Positions 52,989 to 61,496 of a stretch of 64,000 nt of DNA are shown here, piece after piece. Made by a program: the position numbers and the translations under genes. Numbering within the stretch: the stretch's first letter is position 1; each line of letters opens with the position of its first letter. Under the pieces are notes generated by a model. It saw nothing but the letters and a program-made list of their open reading frames with translations, was not told the origin of the DNA and ran no database searches. Origin of the DNA: Polyangiaceae bacterium (GTDB lineage Bacteria > Myxococcota_A > Polyangia > Polyangiales > Polyangiaceae); assembly GCA_025936045.1 (NCBI GenBank), contig JAICUB010000002.1:124001-188000 (forward strand). Direction: 5' to 3'.

Positions 52989-54221
52989 ATGCAAGAGCTG
53001 AGAGCAGCGTGGCTCGGTGCGATCGCGTGCGTCGCCATGGGCTGCTCTGGCCAGCCGAGCGACGTGCACGGAAAGCCGCTCAGCGAGAGCAACTCGCAAG
53101 CGACCGGCGGTAGCTCCGGCAGCTCCGGCACGGGCGGTGGCGGGACCGCGACGGGCGGTTCGGGCGGTTCTTCCGGCATGGCGAGCGGCGGTACGCTCGG
53201 CAGCGTCGGCGGCAGTGCGGGCAGGTTTGGCTCGGGAGGCAAGGGCGGCAAGGGCGGGGTTGCGGGCAGCGCCGCTGGCGGGAGCGCGGGGACGGCCGGT
53301 AACGCGGGAGGTTCGGGCAGCGCGGGCTCGGCAACGTCCGGCGGCGCTCCCATGGTCGGCGGTTGCGCCATGTTCCCGCCGGACGACGCCTGGAACACCG
53401 ACGTGTCCGGCGCCGACGTCGACGCGGGCTGGACGACGAAGCTTCAAAACATGGTCGGCAACGTCAAGCTCCACCCGGACTACGGCGGCGACGCGAGCGC
53501 GCTCTACGGCATCCCCGTCGGCGTCGTGCCCGCGACGCAGCCGGCGTTGCCCGTCGTGTTCGACTGGTATCCGGACGAGAGCGACGCCGGGCCGTATCCG
53601 TTTCCCGATCCCGTCACGGCGTTGATCGAAGGCGGCGACGCGATGAATTGCGACGGTGACTGCCACTTGCTCGTCGTGCAGCAGGGCACCTGCCAGCTTT
53701 ACGAAGGTTATGCCTGCCACTTCGACCTCGGCTGGCACTGCGGCAACGGCGCGCACTGGGACCTCACGAAGAACAGCTACGGGCAGCGTCCGAAGGGCTG
53801 GACCAGCGCGGACGCCGCCGGGCTCGCGATCGCGCCGGGCATCGTCCGGTACGACGAGGTGCGCGCGGGCGCGGTCAATCACGCCATCCGCTTCACCACG
53901 AAGTGCACGCGCGCCGATTTCGTGAAGCCGGCGACACACGACGCCGTCCCGGGCGGCTGTGACGAAAACGATCCCGACTCGCCCCCCATGGGCCTCCGGG
54001 TCCGCCTGAAGGCGAGCTACGACATCTCCTCATTGTCGGCGAGCGCGCAGGTCGTGCTCACGGCAATGAAACATTACGGCATGATCCTCGCGGACAACGG
54101 CTCGAACTTCTACTTCCAGGGTGAAGCGAACCTCGGCTGGACCGACGACGACATCGAGCCCTTGAAGAACGTTCCGGCGTCGGCGTTCGAGGCCGTCGCG
54201 GTCCCCCCGCTCGAGAACTGA
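52989..54221 (+). CDS. Gly-rich-spacer lipoprotein with Cys-containing C-terminal domain
   Basis: 410 residues from ATG 52989 (a TTG one codon earlier is possible). Signal peptide ends GAIACVAMGC; residues about 30-120 are a Gly/Ser/Ala spacer with repeats, then a folded domain begins with CAMFPPDDAWNTDVSGADVD. The domain has conserved Trp/Asp-rich pieces (YGIPVGVVP, FDWYPDESDAGPYPFPD, NGAHWDLTKNSYGQRPKGW, GAVNHAIRF) that recur in secreted proteins of myxobacteria and some Acidobacteria; I cannot name the family. The end is 6 bases from the convergent mukB stop. Surface-displayed; function unknown. Confidence 0.75.
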   Translation: MQELRAAWLGAIACVAMGCSGQPSDVHGKPLSESNSQATGGSSGSSGTGGGGTATGGSGGSSGMASGGTLGSVGGSAGRFGSGGKGGKGGVAGSAAGGSAGTAGNAGGSGSAGSATSGGAPMVGGCAMFPPDDAWNTDVSGADVDAGWTTKLQNMVGNVKLHPDYGGDASALYGIPVGVVPATQPALPVVFDWYPDESDAGPYPFPDPVTALIEGGDAMNCDGDCHLLVVQQGTCQLYEGYACHFDLGWHCGNGAHWDLTKNSYGQRPKGWTSADAAGLAIAPGIVRYDEVRAGAVNHAIRFTTKCTRADFVKPATHDAVPGGCDENDPDSPPMGLRVRLKASYDISSLSASAQVVLTAMKHYGMILADNGSNFYFQGEANLGWTDDDIEPLKNVPASAFEAVAVPPLEN

Positions 54222-54227
54222 GGGCGC

Positions 54228-57200
54228 TCAATTCGCTGCCGGCACGAGGTCGTCGTTCGGCCCGGCCGTGGCGCGCCGTCCGGTCACGATGACCTCCTCG
54301 GCGCCGTCAGCGCCGAGCTGGCGCACCAGGCGATAGGTCGTGTTGCCGGCCGCGCGCGCCACCTCGGGCGCGGCGATGAGCAGCTGGAGCTCGAGGTTTT
54401 GACACAGGTCGAAGAGCACCCCGAGGTTATCCTGCGAGAGCCGATTCGCCTCGTCGAGGAAGAGGAAACGCAGCGTGCCTTCGGTGCGCCGATTGCGGAA
54501 GAGATTGGCGTCGCGTTCCCACTCGGTGAGCACCACCATCATGAGCGCGGCCCCCACGCCGATGGCCTCGCCGGTCGAGAGGCGCGTGGGACTCACCGGT
54601 TCGAAGCCGGGTTTGGCCTTGCGTTCGACCTGGACCGCGAGCTCGAGGTACTCGCGGTAATCGAGCAAGCGCTGGCCGCCGCTCCTTCCCCCGCCGTAGC
54701 GACGAAAGATTTCGTCGAGCGCTTCTTCGACGGGCAGAGACGTTTGGAACAAGAGCTCCTGCGCTTGCCCTTCGCGGAGCGCGCGCAGGATTTGGTCCAT
54801 GCGCTCGACGCGGCGCATTTCGACCGCAATCCTCGCGATGCTCCCGAAGCTGATGCCGTCCAGGTGTTGGTTCAGCCGGCGGACCTGGCCGGCGGCGCGG
54901 CGCAGCTTGACCTCGATGCCGCGCGCCACGTCTTCCGACGCACCACGCAAGTCGAGCTCTTGGCGGCCGAGCCGCTCTTCGAGCAGCGCCAGGTGGTCGC
55001 GCAGCCGTTCGAGGGCCCGTCGCGGATCGGCGACCTCGGACACTTGCGAAGGCAAACGACGCGCGAGCCAAGCCGTTACCTCCTTCCAGGCGGCGACGTA
55101 GCTCGGAAGCACGTCGGCCTCCGACACGAACATGGCCGCGATTTCTTCGGCGAGCGCTTGTCCGCCCCGCGCGCGGAGCAGGCGATCGATCAAGACTTCG
55201 CGACGGCTGCGTGCTTCGGCAAAAAGCTCCCGCTCCGAGCCGGGGCCGGCTGCAGGTGGGGGCGCGTCGGCTTCGGCGAGTAACCCGGAAGCGCGCACGT
55301 CGTCGAGCAGCGCGGAACGGCGCGCTTCGAGCGGCGCGATGGCCGCCTCTTCGCGCGCGAGGGTGTGGATGGCTTCCCCCACCATCGTCTCCGCTTGGCG
55401 CTTGCGCTCGCGCAGCGTGCCGATGAGCTCCGCGACGGAGGCGAGCGCGCGCTCCGCTTCTGCGACGTGCTCGGTCTCGTGCTCCACGTCGCGCTCGCGC
55501 TCGGCCAGGGCCTCGGTCGAACAATCCGCCGCGAGGCCCGCTCCTTCGGCCGCGACGCGCTCCACGTGCGCGGCGATCGCCGCTCGCTGGGCGTCGTATT
55601 CGCGGAAGCGACCGGTTTGCTCTTCCCAGCGGCTCTCGGAGCTCGCGAGCACCTCGTCGGCGCGCGTGACGGCGGCGCGTAGGCCCTCGAGCTCGCTCTC
55701 GAGAGCGGGCACGAGGCGCGTGCTTTCGTCGAGGGCGGCCTCTGTTCCGGTATAACCACGCGCCTGCCGCGTCTCGAGCGCCGCGGACACCGCTTCTTCG
55801 GCGCGAAACCAGCGGTCACGCGCGACGTCGAGGCTCGCGCGCTCGCGTTCGAAGCGCTCGAGCTCCTCCACGCTCGGCGGTGGAAATCGGAGCGCTTCGA
55901 GCCACTCCGCGAGGACGCGCCGGGCCGGCTCCGTGCGCGCGAGCTCCGCCTCGGCTCGGCGCGCGTGCTCGAGCAACGCTTCGAGCTCCGTCACGCCGGC
56001 ATCCGCCTCCCGATCGAAGAGGTGCGCTTCGCTCGCGAGGGAGCGCAGCGTCTCGAGCTCCCGGCGGAGCGCGCCGGCACGGGTGATGCAGGCGAGGCTC
56101 GCCGTCGCGTCGGACTCCGAGCGCGCTTCGGCCGCACGCTTTCCGTCCTCGAGCTCGGCGAGCTTCGCCGCGGGGTCCGGACCGAAGCCGAGCGCCGCGT
56201 CGCGCGAGAGCTCCTCGGCTTCCGCGAGCGCGGCTTCCGTGTGGCGCAGATCTGCCGCGCTGCGTTCGAGCTCGAGGGCGGTGTGCTCTGCCTCGGCGAG
56301 CAGGCTCGCGCGGCGTGCTTCACGTGCGTTCTTGCCGAGACTCGGCCGCTCGGGCAGCCGGCTCACGCGCACGCCGTGCTCGTTGGTCACCGCGAGCAAG
56401 CGGTCGTCGACGAGCTCGCCGTCGTCCGCACGCACGGCGGCACCCGCACGAACGAGCTGGACCTCGTCGAAGCGCGTGCTCGTCCGTGCGAGCCGCTCGA
56501 GAGCCGCGGGCACGTCTTCCACGACGATGGCGGAGGCGAGGGGACCGAGGCCGGACTCCATGCGCGCGGCTCGCTCGACCTCGATGTCCTCGAAGCGCGC
56601 GGCGAGGAGCTCCCCGCCGAGTTCCTCGCACAGCTCGAGCACTGCGGCCGGCAGCGCGCCTCCGCCGTGCTCGAAGCGAAGCGCCTCGGCGAGCAAGGCT
56701 TCACGCCTGGCGGCGAGCGTAAAGCCGCGCGCCCGGAGCACTTCACGTTCGACGAGTAGGCGTTCCCTCCCGGCACGCAGCGCTTCGACGGACTCCGGCG
56801 CGCCGCCAGAGTACGGGGCGAGGCGCGCCGCGATCGAGCGGCAGCGTTGCCAGCGATCAGCCGCGGCGCGCACTTCCTCGAGCTGCCGCGCGACGCGCGT
56901 GGCCTCGTCTTCGGCCGCCCGCCGTGCGGCGTCGCACGCGCGGCCGCGCTCCTCGAGCTCGACGAGCTCTTCGGCCAGGGCTCGAGTCCGTTCCTCGACC
57001 AACCCCGACGCGGTTCCCGGCTGGCAGGCAAGCCCAGCGTCAGCGAGGCGGCGCTCGGCCTCGAGACGCCGGCTCTCCTCGCGGCGCGCCCGCTCGACTC
57101 GTTGCGCGAGCGCTGCCGCTTCGCGAGCCGGTTGCACGAGCTCGCCGAGACGAGCGAGCTCGCGTCGGGCGAGCGCGTACGAGTCAGCGCCGGCGGCGTG

Positions 57201-58643
57201 GACACCGAGCGTCGCGAGCGCTGCGGCGGCGCGGTCGAACTCGGACCGGTGCGTGCGTTCGCCCTTGAGCTCCCGCTCGCGCCGCGCGCGCTCGCCGTCC
57301 ACACGAACGAGCTCAGCCCGCGCGCGTTCGAGCGCCGCCTCGAGCCCGGCCTCGCCGAGCTCCGGCTCCTCGAGCAACGCGCGGGCCTCCGCGAGCACGG
57401 CGTGGCCGCGCCTGAACGCATGCGCGCGCCGGTGGAGCTCGTCCAGGCCCGCTTGTAGGTTCGCGAGGCCGCGTGCGGCCTTCTCGTAGGCGTCGCGCGC
57501 CGCCAGAAGCTCGCTCTTCGCGGCCTCCCGCGCTTGCTTGCAGCGCTCGAGCTCGCGCTCCGCCGTGCGGCGCTCCGTTTCGACGGGCACGAGCTCGGCA
57601 CGCAGCACTTCCGCGCGGCGCGCGAGCTCGGCGCCGCGTTTCGAGGCTTCACGGCGGTTCTTGGCGGCTTCGAGACGTTCGCGTGCCGCGCTCGACGCTT
57701 CGCGTGCGCTTCGCTCGCGCGCGGCACCGTCCCCGAGCGCCGCGTCGGCTCGTGCCAAGAGTCCCTCGGTCTCGTGCCGGCGCGTGCGAGCGGCGCTCCT
57801 TCGCCGTTCCGCGGCGGAGAGCTCGCTCTGCAAGGCGGCGAGCGCGGCGGCGAACATTCCGCTCCCGGCCTCGTGCACACCGCTGATCTCGCGTTCGAGC
57901 GCGCGCGCCTCCTGCACCTCGGCGCGCGTGCGGCGGCAGGCGTCGAGGTTCGCGCGCATGCGCGCGAGCGTGTCCGAAAGCCCCGACTCTTCTTTCAACA
58001 CGAACGTGCGAAGCTCGCTCGTGAGCGCGCGCGAGATCCCGCCCGTCATGCTGGTCCGCAGCATTTCGTTGAATTTCGCGCGATCGTCTTCGTTCGCGAG
58101 GCGAAGCGGCACGATGCCGCGATCGAACAGCGCAGTGAAGTAGTCGCGCAGCGTGTCGAACGTCTCCACACGCGCGCCGAGCGCCGTCGCCTTCGCCCTC
58201 AGGTCGTCGAGCTCGGGGATGCTCTCGGTCGCGCCGTTCTCGACCAGAAACAGCGCCGAAAGCCCGTGCGCCCGCGACAGACCGTGCACCATGAAGGTCG
58301 TCGCCTGCACGCTCGGCTCCGCCTTGCGCTCGAGGTGCACGCCTAAAATCACGCGCTCTCCGGCGAGCTCGAGCTCGAGCGCCGCATACGAGGGCCGGCC
58401 CGGCAAGCCCAGACGCCCGAAAATGCCCCGGTCGCCCCCGGTCGCCGCACTCTCACCGAGGTTCGTGAAACGCAGGCGGGTCAGATCCGGCAGGAGCACG
58501 AGATACGCGGCGATCATCACCGTCGTCTTGCCTGCGCCGTTAGCGCCCTCGAGCGCGGTCACCTGTCGATCGAGCAAGTAGCGCTCGAAAAACACGCCCT
58601 TCCAATTGACCAAGGCGAGCGCCGTGGCTCGCGTGCGGCTCAT
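54228..58643 (-). CDS. mukB: Chromosome partition protein MukB (condensin SMC subunit)
   Basis: 1471 residues against about 1486 for E. coli MukB. The N-terminal head has Walker A at 33-40 (GANGAGKT) inside VNWKGVFFERY...LDRQVTALEG, followed by LVLLPDLTRLRFTN. Long coiled-coil arms rich in Arg/Glu/Leu/Ala surround a hinge at roughly 660-780, aligning with MukB (GGELLAARFEDI, SAIVVEDVPAALERL, SLGKNAREARRASLLAE). The C-terminal head keeps LNQHLDGISFGSI, LLDYREYLELAVQVER, the signature LSTGEAIGVG (Ser1356) and Walker B FLFLDEANRL (Asp1397-Glu1398), with QLLIAAPE after it. Start overlaps the mukE stop (ATGA). With MukE and MukF it forms the MukBEF loop-extruding condensin. Base composition matches the neighbours. 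Confidence 0.95.
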   Translation of the reverse strand: MSRTRATALALVNWKGVFFERYLLDRQVTALEGANGAGKTTVMIAAYLVLLPDLTRLRFTNLGESAATGGDRGIFGRLGLPGRPSYAALELELAGERVILGVHLERKAEPSVQATTFMVHGLSRAHGLSALFLVENGATESIPELDDLRAKATALGARVETFDTLRDYFTALFDRGIVPLRLANEDDRAKFNEMLRTSMTGGISRALTSELRTFVLKEESGLSDTLARMRANLDACRRTRAEVQEARALEREISGVHEAGSGMFAAALAALQSELSAAERRRSAARTRRHETEGLLARADAALGDGAARERSAREASSAARERLEAAKNRREASKRGAELARRAEVLRAELVPVETERRTAERELERCKQAREAAKSELLAARDAYEKAARGLANLQAGLDELHRRAHAFRRGHAVLAEARALLEEPELGEAGLEAALERARAELVRVDGERARRERELKGERTHRSEFDRAAAALATLGVHAAGADSYALARRELARLGELVQPAREAAALAQRVERARREESRRLEAERRLADAGLACQPGTASGLVEERTRALAEELVELEERGRACDAARRAAEDEATRVARQLEEVRAAADRWQRCRSIAARLAPYSGGAPESVEALRAGRERLLVEREVLRARGFTLAARREALLAEALRFEHGGGALPAAVLELCEELGGELLAARFEDIEVERAARMESGLGPLASAIVVEDVPAALERLARTSTRFDEVQLVRAGAAVRADDGELVDDRLLAVTNEHGVRVSRLPERPSLGKNAREARRASLLAEAEHTALELERSAADLRHTEAALAEAEELSRDAALGFGPDPAAKLAELEDGKRAAEARSESDATASLACITRAGALRRELETLRSLASEAHLFDREADAGVTELEALLEHARRAEAELARTEPARRVLAEWLEALRFPPPSVEELERFERERASLDVARDRWFRAEEAVSAALETRQARGYTGTEAALDESTRLVPALESELEGLRAAVTRADEVLASSESRWEEQTGRFREYDAQRAAIAAHVERVAAEGAGLAADCSTEALAERERDVEHETEHVAEAERALASVAELIGTLRERKRQAETMVGEAIHTLAREEAAIAPLEARRSALLDDVRASGLLAEADAPPPAAGPGSERELFAEARSRREVLIDRLLRARGGQALAEEIAAMFVSEADVLPSYVAAWKEVTAWLARRLPSQVSEVADPRRALERLRDHLALLEERLGRQELDLRGASEDVARGIEVKLRRAAGQVRRLNQHLDGISFGSIARIAVEMRRVERMDQILRALREGQAQELLFQTSLPVEEALDEIFRRYGGGRSGGQRLLDYREYLELAVQVERKAKPGFEPVSPTRLSTGEAIGVGAALMMVVLTEWERDANLFRNRRTEGTLRFLFLDEANRLSQDNLGVLFDLCQNLELQLLIAAPEVARAAGNTTYRLVRQLGADGAEEVIVTGRRATAGPNDDLVPAAN

Positions 58644-59542
58644 TCGGGTTCCTCGCCCGCTTCCGACTCGTCCGGCTCCTGCGCCACGTCCTCGAAGCCA
58701 AAATCCTCGAACAAGCTCGGATCGAACTGGACGACCGGAGCGGACGGCGCGCCCCCCGGCGAAGCGGGCTCGCGAGCCGTGCTCGTCGCGCCTGGCGGCG
58801 CGGGTGTTTCCGAGGGTGTCTCGTCGTCCGGGGCGGCCTCGCCGTCGCGCTCCGCGGCCTCGTCCGTCCCCGGTTCGTCGTCGAAATCCGCCTCGCTACC
58901 CTCGGGCACGGCGTCGAGCGGCGTGAGCGCGAGCTCCCCGCTCGCGACGAGCTTCGAGAGGGCGGCGCCCGCGTCCGCCGCGGCTCGGACGGGCTCCGCG
59001 AAGCGCAGGAGCGCCGGCCTGAGCTTGAGCTCTTCCGCGCCGAGCGCTTCGACGAAGCCGAGCGCGGTAAGTCGCCGGATCGCGTCGGCCACGCGCGCGC
59101 GCACGGTTTCTTGGGCGACGCGTTCGTCGTAGCGGCGGCGCTTCGGGTTCAGCGCGCGTACGAGCGTATCCGTCCCCATCACGGTCGCAAGATGGGCGAG
59201 CACGTCCTCGCGGCGCACGCGGCCGCCCTGCTCGACGGTCCCGGGTTCGAGGTAGAGGAGCGTGAGAGCTTGCCCGACGAGCATCTCCGCGACGCTCAGA
59301 TGACGCTTGGCGAGCCGGTCGCCCGCGGGCAAGAGGTAGTAGTAGCCGTCGGCTCGGTACACGAGCTCGGCGCCGAAGCGGCGGTAGAACGGCTCGAGCA
59401 CGTCCGCCGCGTCGGTGAGGAAGCCGAACCACGCCGCGTCGTCCCGATCCACGTGGCGCCCGCGCCGGAGCGCGAGATCCACCGCGGGGAACTCGTCGTT
59501 TTCGACCGCGTCGCCGAGCGTCAAGAATTTCGTCGCCGTCAT
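58640..59542 (-). CDS. mukE: MukE, condensin-associated winged-helix subunit, with acidic extension
   Basis: 300 residues from ATG 59542, overlapping the mukF stop by 4 bases. It aligns with E. coli MukE (about 225-234 residues): FPAVDLALRRGRHVDRDD, FLTDAADVLEPFYRRFGAEL, DGYYYLLPAG and a second winged helix (AIRRLTALGFVEALGAEELK). The last ~75-90 residues are an extra Glu/Asp/Pro/Ala-rich tail absent in E. coli, ending in FDPSLFEDFGFEDVAQEP, which could be a short interaction peptide. MukE binds MukF and regulates the MukB ATPase and DNA capture. Longer open frame upstream overlaps mukF and is not used. Confidence 0.92.
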   Translation of the reverse strand: MTATKFLTLGDAVENDEFPAVDLALRRGRHVDRDDAAWFGFLTDAADVLEPFYRRFGAELVYRADGYYYLLPAGDRLAKRHLSVAEMLVGQALTLLYLEPGTVEQGGRVRREDVLAHLATVMGTDTLVRALNPKRRRYDERVAQETVRARVADAIRRLTALGFVEALGAEELKLRPALLRFAEPVRAAADAGAALSKLVASGELALTPLDAVPEGSEADFDDEPGTDEAAERDGEAAPDDETPSETPAPPGATSTAREPASPGGAPSAPVVQFDPSLFEDFGFEDVAQEPDESEAGEEPE

Positions 59543-60858
59543 GCGTCCTTGGGTTCCCGCTCGAGCGACCACTCCTCGATCCAGATCCCGTCGTCCACCC
59601 GCTGCCAGGATCGCTCGCGCGCGCTCTCGGCGGACGCGACCTTGGTCACCGCTTCGGCGACGCGACCGGCGCTCGCGAAGCGTTCCTCCGGCGGTAAGGT
59701 CGCGACCACGGCCTCCGTCACTGCCGACAGCGTTCGCGCCCCGCCATCGAGCGCGCCGTGCACGCCGTCGACGAGCGCGCGTTCGCGATCGTCCGGCGCG
59801 GCCTCCGTCAGGGGCCGCTCGCGTTCGACGCGAGGACGCTCCACCGCGGGCCGGTCGCTCGGCGCCGTCACGTCGCGCGGCACGGCGAGCGGCGGCGGGG
59901 TCGCGACGATCAGCGAAAACGAGCGGCCGGCCCGCCCGCTCAGCTGGGCGCGCAGTCGCTCCGTGAGCGCGCGCGTCGGATCGAGGCGCACCACGTCGCG
60001 CAGGTAGCGGTGCACGTATTGGTAGTACTCGGACCACGCCTGCTGGCGCGCCGAGCCCCAGGCACCGATGCGATCGAGCTGCTCGGAGACGCGATGGCAC
60101 GCCGCTTCGACCTCGAGCGCGCGGCGCTCCTCCGCGAGCTCGCGAATATCCTCGAGCAGCGTCACGAGCGCGTGCGCGTCGCGCAGCAGCACCTCGTTGA
60201 GCTCGCGCAGCGTGCTGGTCGTCGCTTCGAGCAGCTCCTGGCAGCGGGCGACGGCGTCGAACCAGTCGGCGCGCAAGAGCTGCCCGATTTCGTGTTGGAA
60301 GCGCTCCTGCTGCAGATCGAGGCCGCGCTGCCGCCGCTCGATGCCGTCCACCAGATCGCGCACGGTCACGCGCAGCGGTCCGGCGACGCGTTCCGAAAAC
60401 TCGCGCTCCGACGCCGCGCCGCGAGCCTGCTCCAAGAGCTCGAGCAGGCTCGCGTGAAGCGTGCGCATGAGGAGCGTGAGGCTCTCGCCGGTGAGCGCCT
60501 CTTCTTCCGAATAGAAATCGACGATCGACGTTGCGAGTCGCGTGAGGGCGTACGCGCCGCTCCGTACCACGCCCGCGCCGTCGACCCGCGAAAGCAGGCG
60601 CTGGTCGCGCAGGCGCTGGATCGCCGCCGTGGCCCGCCGTGCCACGCTCGCCGCTTCCGGTTGCGCGAGCGCGCACACGTCACGAAACACGTCGCCGAGC
60701 TCTTGTTCCGAGAACGAGGTGAGTTGCTGTGTGCGCGAGCGCAGGCGGAGCGCCGCGACGAAACACAGGTCGAGCGTCGAGAGCTCGAGCGAAACGCCGC
60801 GCGCGGCGAGGTTTTCGAGCAAACGGCGCGGTTCTTGGGCGACGCTCGGGTCGGTCAC
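59539..60858 (-). CDS. mukF: MukF, kleisin subunit of MukBEF
   Basis: 439 residues (E. coli 440) from GTG 60858. It matches MukF throughout: N-terminal winged helix (LSTLDLCFVAALRLRSR, ATAAIQRLRDQRLLSR), YALTRLATSIVDFYSEEEA, the helical core (AGPLRVTVRDLVDGIERRQR, IGQLLRADWFDAVARCQELL, TSTLRELNEVLL), the middle coil with LDRIGAWGSARQQAWSEYY and VHRYLRDVVRLDPTRALTER, and a C-terminal winged helix about 360-430 that contacts the MukB head. First gene of the operon, divergent from a YgjV-like gene. Similarity is far stronger to MukF than to MksF or JetA as I remember them. Confidence 0.93.
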   Translation of the reverse strand: MTDPSVAQEPRRLLENLAARGVSLELSTLDLCFVAALRLRSRTQQLTSFSEQELGDVFRDVCALAQPEAASVARRATAAIQRLRDQRLLSRVDGAGVVRSGAYALTRLATSIVDFYSEEEALTGESLTLLMRTLHASLLELLEQARGAASEREFSERVAGPLRVTVRDLVDGIERRQRGLDLQQERFQHEIGQLLRADWFDAVARCQELLEATTSTLRELNEVLLRDAHALVTLLEDIRELAEERRALEVEAACHRVSEQLDRIGAWGSARQQAWSEYYQYVHRYLRDVVRLDPTRALTERLRAQLSGRAGRSFSLIVATPPPLAVPRDVTAPSDRPAVERPRVERERPLTEAAPDDRERALVDGVHGALDGGARTLSAVTEAVVATLPPEERFASAGRVAEAVTKVASAESARERSWQRVDDGIWIEEWSLEREPKDA

Positions 60859-60945
60859 GGGCGGCGGGGTCTATAACGCAGGCGGCTCGGTCGGTCACCA
60901 CACGGCCGAAACACCGCCTGGGACGCGCTAAGATGAGGAATTAAC

Positions 60946-61485
60946 GTGTCCGCGCCCGCGCCCTTCTCGCTCCCCCAAATCGTCGGCTACGTGGCGTTCT
61001 TGTTGGGGGTCACGTCGTTTTTGCAGCGGAGCGACCGACGCCTGCGCGGGATGATCGGGGCGCAGGCGTTCACCTACGCCGTTCACTTTTTCCTGCTCGG
61101 CAGCACCGTCGCCGCGGTCGCGTCGCTCATTACCTCGACGCGCGCGTTCTTATCGCTCGCGACGCGCTCGCGCGTGGTCGCCGTCGCCATCCTCGCCGTC
61201 AACCTCGGGTTCGGCCTGCTGACGGCGAAGAGCGCCGCGGGCTGGCTGCCGATCGCCGCCACGAGCGCGGGAACAATCGCCTTTTTCTGGTTCACGGGCC
61301 TGCGCATGCGCTTGATCCTGCTCCTCAGCACCGCCTGCTGGCTGACGAACGACGTCATCGTGGGCTCGATCGGCGGCACCATGCTCGAGCTCTTCATCGG
61401 CGCCGCCAACACGACCACCTGCTACCGGATCTGGCGCGCAGGGCACGCGCACGAGATCGAAGCGGCACTCCTCGGCCCGGAGTAG
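60946..61485 (+). CDS. YgjV-like inner-membrane protein
   Basis: 179 residues from GTG 60946 with GAGGAA 6-8 bases upstream. Five or six hydrophobic helices cover almost the whole protein. The opening (IVGYVAFLLGVTSFLQRSDRRLRGMI) and 'AYAVHFFLLGS'-like second helix (TYAVHFFLLGSTVAAVASLI) match the YgjV family of inner-membrane proteins (Imp-YgjV). No function is established for the family. The gene is divergent from mukF with 87 bases between and is followed closely (11 bases) by the Rieske reductase gene, probably cotranscribed. Confidence 0.85.
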   Translation: MSAPAPFSLPQIVGYVAFLLGVTSFLQRSDRRLRGMIGAQAFTYAVHFFLLGSTVAAVASLITSTRAFLSLATRSRVVAVAILAVNLGFGLLTAKSAAGWLPIAATSAGTIAFFWFTGLRMRLILLLSTACWLTNDVIVGSIGGTMLELFIGAANTTTCYRIWRAGHAHEIEAALLGPE

Positions 61486-61496
61486 TAAAAGGGTGC

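Noticed and set aside
59543..60676. Long upstream extension of mukE
   Set aside because: It lies entirely inside mukF in another frame; the ATG overlapping the mukF stop gives the MukE N-terminus.
54228..60858. Reading the Muk genes as a Wadjet (JetABCD) or MksBEF operon
   Set aside because: No JetD/MksG-like gene is present and the subunit sequences and lengths match MukF, MukE and MukB far better by eye.
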